Origin: Thermoplasmata archaeon
GTDB taxonomy: Archaea > Thermoplasmatota > Thermoplasmata > UBA184
DNA: 6,092 bases
NCBI GenBank assembly: GCA_021826525.1
Contig: JAKAZU010000049.1
Location: 1-6,092 of the forward strand
Reading direction: 5' to 3'
In this document: positions 1 to 5,318 of the stretch, one piece after another
How the letters are laid out: each line of letters starts with the position of its first letter
Position numbering within the stretch: position 1 is the stretch's first letter
Program-made: the position numbers and the translations under genes
Notes under the pieces: model-generated
What the model saw: the letters and a program-made list of their open reading frames with translations, nothing else
Told to the model about the DNA's origin: nothing
Databases searched by the model: none

Positions 1-1953
1 ATCGTGCCCGCGGACGCCTACCTCGTGGACGGCTCGGTCGAGGTCGACCAGTCGATGCTGACGGGAGAGTCGACCGCCGTCTCCCGCGGTCCGGCCCAGC
101 CGGTGTTCTCCGGCTCGGTGATCCGCCGAGGCGAGGCCACAGGAGAGGTCTCCGCCACCGGTGTTCGCACCTATTTCGGTCGGACCGCCGAACTGGTTCG
201 TTCGGCGCACGCGCGCAGCCACCTCCAGGACCTCATGTTCAAGGTCGTGAGCTACCTCATCGTCGCCGACGCCGTGCTCGCGCTCCTCGTGGTGGGCGAT
301 GGCCTGGTCCAAGCGACGAACCTACTCTTCCTGGTCCCGTTCCTTCTGATCATCCTCATCGCGTCGGTACCCGTCGCGCTGCCCGCCACGTTCACGGTCG
401 CCTCCGCGATCGAGTCGCGTCGGCTGGCCGGGGAAGGGGTCCTGGTCACGGGGCTGTCGGGGGTGGAGGACGCCGCGGGCATGGATCTCCTCTTCGCGGA
501 CAAGACCGGGACGCTCACCCAAAACCGACAAACAGTGACCGACCTGCGGCCGTTCACGGACCTGACCCCCGACCAGGTCCTCTCGCTTGCGGCTGCCGCG
601 TGCGACGAATCCACCCAAGATCCGATCGATATCGCGATCCTCGACGCCGCCCACCGACGAAGGGTTCCGCGCCCCGATCGAACTCAGTTCGTTCCGTTCG
701 ACCCGGCGGCGAAGAGGTCCGAGGCCTGGATCCGAGAGAACGGAGAGGCGATCCGCGTGGTCCTGGGCGCACCGGCCGCGATCGGCGCGCTCGCATCGCT
801 GCCGGCCGAGCTGGCGGCGCTCCAGGACGAGTGGGGATCCCAGGGCTACCGAATCCTCGCCGTTGGAAAGGGGCCCGTAGGGGCACTGCGCACCGTGGGA
901 GCCGTCGCGCTGGCGGACCCGATCCGCGAGGAGGCGTCCGGGCTGATCCGCACGCTTCATGAGTTGGGCATTCGCGTGGTCATGGTCACGGGCGATGGGA
1001 TCACGACGGCCCGTGCGGTCGGTCGCTCGCTAGGGCTCGATGGGCCGGTCGGAAGCCGGGAGGACCTCTCCCGGGCTTCGGAGGAGTTCGCGGGGTTCGC
1101 CGGGATGTACCCGGAGGACAAGTTCACGCTCGTGCGCGCCCTCCAGGACCGCCGACGGATCGTCGGGATGACCGGGGACGGGGTCAACGACGCCCCCGCG
1201 CTGCGGCAAGCCGAGGTAGGGGTGGCGGTCTCGAATGCGACGGATGTGGCGAAAGCATCGGCGAAGATCGTGCTCACTCGCCCCGGGCTCGGAGGGATCG
1301 TCAACGCGGTCGAAGGAGGACGACGCGTGTACCGGCGCATGCTCACCTGGATGCTCAACAAGATCTCGAAAAACATCCAGCTCGTGACGCTGCTCTGCGT
1401 CGGGTTCCTCATTACGGGCCAGCTCCTCACGACCCCGTTCCTCGTCCTGCTCATGATCTTCGCCGGTGACTTCGTGATGATCTCGGTCGGCACGGACCAG
1501 GCGCGGACCGCTCGGGGCCCGGACCGGTGGAACGTCCGCCGTATGGTCGTGATCGGAGTCGCCATCGCGTCCGGATGGCTCGCCCTCTCCTTCGCCCTCG
1601 TCTTTGTCGGGGTCGAGGTCGTTCGATGGCCGCTCGCGACCCTTCAGACCGTCGTGTTCCTGTACCTCGTCTTCTCCGGCCAGGCGACCCTGTACTTGGT
1701 CCGGGAACGTGGCCCGTTCTGGAACTCCCGGCCCAGCCGGACCCTCCTCCTCGCCTCCGGTCTCGACCTCTTGGCGGTGAGCCTCCTCGCCATCTTCGGA
1801 GTGTTGATGGCCCCGGTATCGCCGCTTGTCCTGCTCGCGGTGCTCGGCGCGGTCGTCGGGACTGCGGTGGCGCTCGACCGCTTGAAGCTCTGGCTCTTCC
1901 GAGTCACCGAGGAGCCCGACGACCGGTTCCCCTCGGGGGCGGTTCACGCGTGA
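1..1953 (+). CDS. Plasma-membrane proton-efflux P-type ATPase (type IIIA), 5'-truncated by window edge
   Basis: This is an integral membrane pump expected to couple ATP hydrolysis to H+ export. The frame is open from base 1, where the first codons (I-V-P-A-D) match the family's GDIVPAD motif, so the true start lies upstream. I estimate that 130-200 N-terminal residues are missing, including TM1-2. Numbering codons from base 1, TGES of the actuator domain is at 21-24. TM3 is near 82-101, and TM4 with the PVALP kink is near 106-135. The phosphorylated aspartate of DKTGT is at 167, the hinge motif GDGVND is at 392-397, and TM5-TM10 fall between about 461 and 628. An aspartate in TM6 (codon 490, AGDF) sits where plant and fungal H+-ATPases carry their proton-binding Asp. 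This residue, together with the SVPVALPATF stretch, argues for H+ over Ca2+ or heavy metals. The gene ends with TGA and converges on citrate synthase. Subfamily assignment is by motif reading only. Confidence 0.93.
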   Translation: MVPADAYLVDGSVEVDQSMLTGESTAVSRGPAQPVFSGSVIRRGEATGEVSATGVRTYFGRTAELVRSAHARSHLQDLMFKVVSYLIVADAVLALLVVGDGLVQATNLLFLVPFLLIILIASVPVALPATFTVASAIESRRLAGEGVLVTGLSGVEDAAGMDLLFADKTGTLTQNRQTVTDLRPFTDLTPDQVLSLAAAACDESTQDPIDIAILDAAHRRRVPRPDRTQFVPFDPAAKRSEAWIRENGEAIRVVLGAPAAIGALASLPAELAALQDEWGSQGYRILAVGKGPVGALRTVGAVALADPIREEASGLIRTLHELGIRVVMVTGDGITTARAVGRSLGLDGPVGSREDLSRASEEFAGFAGMYPEDKFTLVRALQDRRRIVGMTGDGVNDAPALRQAEVGVAVSNATDVAKASAKIVLTRPGLGGIVNAVEGGRRVYRRMLTWMLNKISKNIQLVTLLCVGFLITGQLLTTPFLVLLMIFAGDFVMISVGTDQARTARGPDRWNVRRMVVIGVAIASGWLALSFALVFVGVEVVRWPLATLQTVVFLYLVFSGQATLYLVRERGPFWNSRPSRTLLLASGLDLLAVSLLAIFGVLMAPVSPLVLLAVLGAVVGTAVALDRLKLWLFRVTEEPDDRFPSGAVHA

Positions 1954-2008
1954 GCCTCTTTCCTCGGCAGAGAACCGGACTGGAGCGCCGTAAGCTGCCT
2001 CGGAACCA

Positions 2009-2094
2009 CGGCCGGATCTCCTACGGCCGAGCGTATCGGCGTTCTCAGAACCGCCGGCGGATGCGCCCCTTTCAGGAGGGCCGGAGACTCCGCC
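2009..2094. repeat. Three consecutive stem-loops downstream of the ATPase gene
   Basis: Three inverted repeats follow one another about 55-140 nt after the ATPase stop. (1) CGGCCG at 2009-2014 pairs with CGGCCG at 2024-2029 around a 9-nt loop. (2) CGGC-GTTC at 2037-2044 pairs with GAAC-(C)-GCCG at 2048-2056 around a 3-nt loop with one bulged base. (3) GGCGGA at 2056-2061 pairs with TCCGCC at 2089-2094 and encloses further pairable sequence. The second and third share base 2056, so they would abut or compete. No T-run follows, so this is not a classical intrinsic terminator. It could be a 3' UTR structure or part of a small RNA on either strand. GC-rich DNA makes some pairing likely by chance. 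Confidence 0.45.
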
Positions 2095-2274
2095 ACGGCT
2101 CCAAGTCCGATCTTCACTTTGCTCCACCTTTGGCGGGATCGACTGATGGAACAGGGCGTACTACGGCCAACTGGCCATGCCGGCGAGCGATGGTAGGTAC
2201 AGAGCTACCTTTGCTCCGTGATCCCGTTTCCGCCGGTTTCCCCTAGACGAGCTACCCTGTCATTGGGATGAGCC

Positions 2275-2289
2275 ACGCGGTCACCGCGT
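2275..2289. repeat. Perfect 7+1+7 palindrome
   Basis: ACGCGGT and ACCGCGT are exact reverse complements around a single central C. The palindrome covers the stop codon of the weak minus-strand ORF at 2281-2460. It could be a site for a dimeric DNA-binding protein or a small RNA stem, although a one-base centre would not form a stable tight loop. No function can be assigned from the sequence. Confidence 0.4.
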
Positions 2290-2460
2290 CGTCGATCGCC
2301 TCAGGGCCGTCAGGTCGTCGCCGACGTAAGTCGCCGCGGTCGCTCGTACCTCTTGACCCCTCCGGGCCCCATCGCCCGGGATGAGGCGGAGGTGCTCCAC
2401 TCCGACGAGCGAAGCCCGCTGATTGGCGTTAACCTTCCCGGGGGGTTCAAGACGGCTCAT
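2281..2460 (-). CDS. Weak candidate small ORF, 59 codons, unrecognised
   Basis: An ATG at 2460-2458 opens a 59-residue frame ending in TGA at 2283-2281. It encodes a basic protein with a central segment SLVGVEHLRLIPGDGARRG and a C-terminal segment TAATYVGDDLTALRRS. I recognise no family. Points in favour are the location in the largest gene-free gap, the same strand as citrate synthase, and a third-position GC of about three-quarters, which is coding-like. Points against are the lack of a Shine-Dalgarno motif, no clear hydrophobic or catalytic pattern, and the ease with which open frames arise in GC-rich DNA. The frame stays open further upstream, with another ATG at 2469 and more beyond, so the start is uncertain. 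It may be a gene remnant or chance. Confidence 0.17.
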   Translation of the reverse strand: MSRLEPPGKVNANQRASLVGVEHLRLIPGDGARRGQEVRATAATYVGDDLTALRRSTTR

Positions 2461-2474
2461 CCATGCCATGGATG
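2458..2474. repeat. Perfect 8+1+8 palindrome, possible operator
   Basis: CATCCATG and CATGGATG are exact reverse complements around a single C, giving a 17-bp dyad about 100 bp beyond the citrate synthase stop. Its symmetry suits a dimeric DNA-binding protein. It overlaps the possible start codons (2460 and 2469) of the weak minus-strand ORF, so if that ORF is real this is where a translation or transcription control site would sit. No T/A-rich promoter element is visible nearby. Confidence 0.4.
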
Positions 2475-2576
2475 GCCGTTCAGGTGCGAGGAGAGTTCGG
2501 GAGAGGACGACTCGGAAGCGACCGAGGACTCGATCACCCGCGGACGAAAGCGCTCGGGCGAGTCGATCGGCTCCGG

Positions 2577-3899
2577 TCACCCCGGAACGTGTCGGAGACT
2601 CGCGCCCACGTAGAGCTGGCGTGGCCGGGCGATCTTCTGCTCCTCGTCCAGCAGCATCTCCTGCCACTGGGCGAGCCATCCGGACATCCGGGGGATAGCA
2701 AAGAGCACGGGGAACATGTCGGTCGGGAAGCCCATTGCCTGGTAGATGATCCCCGAGTAGAAGTCGACGTTCGGATACAGGTGCCGCCGGATGAAGTAGT
2801 CGTCCGACAACGCCACCTCCTCCAGCCCGAGGGCGATATCGATCAGCCGGTTGCGCCCGGTGACGGAGAAGACCGAGTCGGCGACCCGCTTGATGATCCG
2901 CGCGCGCGGGTCGTAGCTCTTGTAGACGCGGTGCCCGAAACCCATCAGGCGACGCTTGCCGGATTTCACTTGGCGGATCAACTTCGGGATGTTCTCCTTC
3001 GACCCGACCTCTTGGAGCATGCGGACCACCTGCTCGTTGGCCCCTCCGTGGAGCGGTCCGTAGAGCGCGGCCGACGCCGCCGCCGAGGCGACGTACGGAT
3101 CTGCGTGGGAGCTCCCCGCGACCCGCATCGCGTTCGTGCTGCAGTTCTGCTCATGGTCGGCGTGGAGGACGAAGAGCGTGTCCAGGGCCTTGGCGAGCAC
3201 CGGGTCCGGGTCGTAGTGGGTCGTCCACGAAGGCCGATACATCATCGCGAGGAAATTGGTGGCATAGCCGAGGTCGTTGCTCGGATAGATGTACGCCATG
3301 CCGATCGAGTGGCGGTAGGCAAAGGCGGCAATCGTGGGGATCTTCGCGACGAGGCGGTGGATCTGACGCTCCCGAAGCGTGGCGTCGTGAACCTTCTTCG
3401 CCTCGGGGTAGAAGGTGGATAGGGCGGCGAGCGTGCTCACCATCATTCCCATGGGATGCGCGTCGTGGTGGAACCCGTCCATGAACTTCTTCACGTTCTC
3501 GTGGACCATCGTGTGGTAAGTGACTTGGTGCGTCCACTCCGCGAGCTCGCTCGGGCGCGGGAGCGTTCCGTGGATGAGGAGGTACGCCACCTCGAGGTAG
3601 CTCTTCTTCTCCGCCAGTTCCTCGATCGGGTAACCTCGGTAACGCAAGATCCCGGCGGCACCGTCGAGATACGTCACGGCGCTCTGACAGGAGGCGGTGT
3701 TCTGGAAGGCCGGGTCGTAGCTCAGTAGCCCGGGATCCGTCTCCGAGACCTTGATCTGGCGTAGCTCCGTCGCCCGAAGCGCCCCTCGCTCCAGCGGCAA
3801 GACGTACTCCCTCAGGGTCCGATTGTCCCGGACGGTCAAGGAATCGCTTCGGCCCGTTCTCCTCTTCGATCGCTTCCCGGACTCCCCTTTTGCCACCAT
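2577..3899 (-). CDS. gltA: Citrate synthase
   Basis: This is a cytoplasmic enzyme that condenses oxaloacetate with acetyl-CoA to give citrate and CoA, the entry step of the TCA cycle. At 440 residues it is full length and close to the E. coli GltA type (about 427). The N-terminal region contains the family segment DPAFQNTASC (62-71). The catalytic triad is His284 (GPLHGG), His323 (FGHRVYK) and Asp379 (NVDFYSG). Substrate-binding positions His246 (HADHEQN) and Arg332 (SYDPR) are also present. The ATG at 3899 is preferred because conserved sequence begins near residue 20 and no better start is visible. It leaves a Lys/Arg-rich head of about 18 residues that is unlikely to be catalytic. The upstream Shine-Dalgarno is weak (AGGCGG-like, about 10 nt away). 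It lies 119 nt downstream of the DapA-like gene on the same strand, so it could be read through or have its own promoter. A 2-methylcitrate synthase activity cannot be excluded by sequence alone. Confidence 0.96.
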   Translation of the reverse strand: MVAKGESGKRSKRRTGRSDSLTVRDNRTLREYVLPLERGALRATELRQIKVSETDPGLLSYDPAFQNTASCQSAVTYLDGAAGILRYRGYPIEELAEKKSYLEVAYLLIHGTLPRPSELAEWTHQVTYHTMVHENVKKFMDGFHHDAHPMGMMVSTLAALSTFYPEAKKVHDATLRERQIHRLVAKIPTIAAFAYRHSIGMAYIYPSNDLGYATNFLAMMYRPSWTTHYDPDPVLAKALDTLFVLHADHEQNCSTNAMRVAGSSHADPYVASAAASAALYGPLHGGANEQVVRMLQEVGSKENIPKLIRQVKSGKRRLMGFGHRVYKSYDPRARIIKRVADSVFSVTGRNRLIDIALGLEEVALSDDYFIRRHLYPNVDFYSGIIYQAMGFPTDMFPVLFAIPRMSGWLAQWQEMLLDEEQKIARPRQLYVGASLRHVPG

Positions 3900-4018
3900 T
3901 CGACTTCCGCCTGCTTTGGTTCGATCCTGTGCGTGGTGGGAATCTCAATCCCGAGAAGGAAGCCCGGCCACCCCTGAGACGCGTTGGAACTGGAGCATAG
4001 TGCGACTTCCCATCGTCC
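3900..4018 (-). other. Spacer upstream of citrate synthase, candidate promoter region
   Basis: These 119 nt separate the DapA-like stop codon (TAA, 4021-4019) from the citrate synthase start. The spacing is too long for tight coupling, so a separate promoter is plausible. I see no convincing archaeal TATA/BRE element and no bacterial -35/-10 pair. The only symmetry is a weak GGGA...TCCC hairpin at 3938-3952. Confidence 0.35.
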
Positions 4019-4996
4019 TTACGGCGGCTTTGTGAGTCCCAAATGCGCAAGGTCGCGTTGCATCTCCTCGCGCTCTGCTGGGGTCAAGGGGAGGAGCGGA
4101 GCGCGGACCGGCCCACCGGCCATTCCCATAAGCTCTCCCCAGAACTTCACCATCTGGACCGGCAACGCTCCGCCAGTACGTCCGGCGATCCGTCCCCACC
4201 ACTTGCGCGACACCGCCTTGAGCGGTCGGATCTTGGCATACACCGACCGCGCCTCGTCCCAGTGTCCCTGGGTCGCGAGGTCGATGAATCGAACGTAGTG
4301 GTTCGAGGACGGGGTATCGAATCGCCAGTCGCTCGTGTTCGCGAACATCACCTGCTGGTGGATGCCGTACGGTTCCCCCACGAAGAAGATCTCCTCGTCC
4401 GGCATGCTGACGACCGCCTTCGCGCCGGCTTCGAGATGGGTGTCGAGGGAGAGCTGAAGGTTGAAGCTCGCCTCCTTGATGGCGATCAATGTCCCGAGGT
4501 CGGCCATCCGGGACATCGCCTTCGCCGAAAGGACAGTCCCGAACTGCGGCGAGTTGTAGAAGGCGATGCCGATGTCGACCTGCTCGGCGACACGGGAGAC
4601 CCAATCGATGACCTGCTCCTCCGTCTTCGTCACCAGGTACGGCGGGGCGAGGATGACAAAGTCGAATCCGACCTCCTCGGCGCGATGGGCCATGGCGACA
4701 ATATCCTTGAGACAGGTGTCCGTCACTTGGAACGCCACGAGCGCCCTACCGTGGACGAGACGCGGAGCGAGCTCCATCAGGCGGTACCGTTCCTCCCGGG
4801 TCAGGCTCCAGAATTCCCCCATATTCCAGGAGAAGCCGAGGCCCCGAGTGCCGAGACGAAGGACATGCTCGATGTTGCCGGCGAGCCCCTGTTCGTCGAG
4901 CTCATCCGCGGCCGTGAACGGCGTGACCATCGTCGTCCATTGGCCGACGAGCTTCTCTCGAGCCCACGCCTTCGCCTCGGAGCGAGTGTACTGCAT
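4019..4996 (-). CDS. DapA-superfamily (dihydrodipicolinate synthase/N-acetylneuraminate lyase type) aldolase, substrate unknown
   Basis: This 325-residue protein is a class I, Schiff-base TIM-barrel lyase or aldolase of the DapA/NanA superfamily, slightly longer than the usual 290-310. The Schiff-base lysine is Lys174 (AIKEAS) and the catalytic tyrosine is Tyr147 (FYNSP). The strand-loop motif normally written GTTGE reads W57-N-M-G-E61, so both threonines of the DHDPS proton relay are replaced (Asn58, Met59). The arginine that binds aspartate semialdehyde in E. coli DapA (YNVPSR) is Phe152 here. These changes argue against lysine biosynthesis and for another 2-keto acid aldolase, lyase or hydratase, so no gene symbol is given. 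Pyruvate is the superfamily's usual nucleophile, but its use here is an inference. The ATG at 4996 follows a GGGGGG ribosome-binding site by 4 nt and lies 37 nt after the TusA-like stop. This suggests co-transcription with mfnB. Confidence 0.88.
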   Translation of the reverse strand: MQYTRSEAKAWAREKLVGQWTTMVTPFTAADELDEQGLAGNIEHVLRLGTRGLGFSWNMGEFWSLTREERYRLMELAPRLVHGRALVAFQVTDTCLKDIVAMAHRAEEVGFDFVILAPPYLVTKTEEQVIDWVSRVAEQVDIGIAFYNSPQFGTVLSAKAMSRMADLGTLIAIKEASFNLQLSLDTHLEAGAKAVVSMPDEEIFFVGEPYGIHQQVMFANTSDWRFDTPSSNHYVRFIDLATQGHWDEARSVYAKIRPLKAVSRKWWGRIAGRTGGALPVQMVKFWGELMGMAGGPVRAPLLPLTPAEREEMQRDLAHLGLTKPP

Positions 4997-5000
4997 GAAT

Positions 5001-5006
5001 CCCCCC
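5001..5006 (-). promoter_or_regulatory. Ribosome-binding site of the DapA-like gene (GGGGGG)
   Basis: On the minus strand GGGGGG precedes ATG (4996) by 4 nt. A second, better Shine-Dalgarno core, GGAGG (5019-5015), lies 18 nt upstream of the ATG. The two form an imperfect direct repeat (GGAGGATTC, then GGGGGATTC). The upstream copy has no ATG, GTG or TTG at a usable distance, which supports the start at 4996. Confidence 0.5.
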
Positions 5007-5033
5007 GCTCGAATCCTCCGCCGGGCGCCAAAC

Positions 5034-5318
5034 TCAGCGCGAGGCTATCACGATCCCCGAACCCGACGGGATTCCGGGGTCCCCACCCTTCGCAATGAGG
5101 AACTCGTACTCTTCACCCCGGCGTACCTCGTCCACGATCCGATGGCCCTTCCGATCCGCCCAGGCCCGCACGTCGATCCGATTCGGGACATTATCCACCC
5201 GGACCCGGGCGAGGCTCCCCGACGGAAGGTCGGCGAACTTCTGCTCGAGTCGAGCGATCGCTCCCTTGCACGACCTCAACGTTCCGTCAACCGTGAAGGC
5301 GACGGTGGGGGAGTTCAT
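5034..5318 (-). CDS. TusA-like (SirA/YeeD fold) small protein with altered cysteine motif
   Basis: This 94-residue protein resembles the TusA/SirA sulfur-carrier fold. It has an N-terminal strand, one cysteine (Cys17, in RSCKGA) at the start of the first helix, then a helix and strand reaching RVRVDN (38-43). The second helix segment VRAWADRKGHRI (50-61) matches the family pattern of a conserved W-A...G-H. A final strand, YEFLIAK, is at 71-77. Canonical TusA carries Cys-Pro-x-Pro, whose cysteine holds a persulfide. Here the cysteine is kept but both prolines are gone, so sulfur transfer is possible but unproven. The tail from about residue 78 is Gly/Pro-rich and probably flexible. The ATG overlaps the mfnB stop as ATGA and no Shine-Dalgarno is visible, which points to translational coupling and therefore to a shared role. 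Its cellular partner is unknown. Confidence 0.75.
   Translation of the reverse strand: MNSPTVAFTVDGTLRSCKGAIARLEQKFADLPSGSLARVRVDNVPNRIDVRAWADRKGHRIVDEVRRGEEYEFLIAKGGDPGIPSGSGIVIASR

Larger units (their letters stand above)
1954..2576. other. Long convergent intergenic region, structured, no convincing gene
   Basis: These 623 bases separate the convergent ATPase and citrate synthase genes. I found no tRNA, no recognisable rRNA, SRP RNA or RNase P RNA signature, no CRISPR repeats and no transposase fragment. What it does hold is a run of strong stem-loops (2009-2094), a weaker hairpin at 2192-2209 (GGTAG/CTACC), a close inverted repeat GGCCA-AC-TGGCC at 2165-2176, a GC hairpin at 2359-2392, and two palindromes with single-base centres (2275-2289 and 2458-2474). 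There is one weak minus-strand ORF (2281-2460). A gap of this size is large for such compact surroundings. It could hold 3' UTRs, an unrecognised small RNA or a decayed gene. Confidence 0.6.

Noticed and set aside
1030..2127. Long minus-strand open frame opposite the ATPase gene
   Set aside because: It is antisense to a clear P-type ATPase, and its predicted protein is a low-complexity run of Glu, Arg, Asp and Gly typical of the complement of GC-rich coding DNA.
2117..2217. Short direct repeat CTTTGCTCC (2117-2125 and 2209-2217)
   Set aside because: Nine bases repeated twice in 100 bp, without further copies or flanking symmetry, is within chance and shows no CRISPR or transposon structure.
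1954..2246. Plus-strand open frame running past the ATPase stop, with ATGs in the gap
   Set aside because: It is the continuation of a shadow frame that starts inside the ATPase gene. The product is Arg-rich, lacks a ribosome-binding site and shows no domain.
2240..2257. Minus-strand GGGTAGCTCGTCTAGGGG, resembling a tRNA D-arm (box A)
   Set aside because: No matching GAGC closes the D-stem at the right distance, and there is no T-arm (GGTTCRA...CC) or acceptor complement nearby.
2440..2453. GGGGGTTCAAGACGG, resembling a tRNA T-arm
   Set aside because: The 3' side of the arm does not pair with the 5' side and no anticodon arm or acceptor stem fits.
2463..3422. Long plus-strand open frame opposite citrate synthase
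   Set aside because: It is antisense to a gene with an intact catalytic triad. Its composition (V, R, D, H, E rich) is a frame-shadow artefact.
4019..4996. Naming this gene dapA (lysine biosynthesis)
   Set aside because: The Thr-Thr pair and the semialdehyde-binding arginine are missing, so only the superfamily is supported.
4043..5098. 351-codon plus-strand open frame opposite the DapA-like gene
   Set aside because: Only the minus strand carries recognisable catalytic motifs (FYNSP, IKEAS). The plus-strand product has charged low-complexity sequence and no family resemblance.
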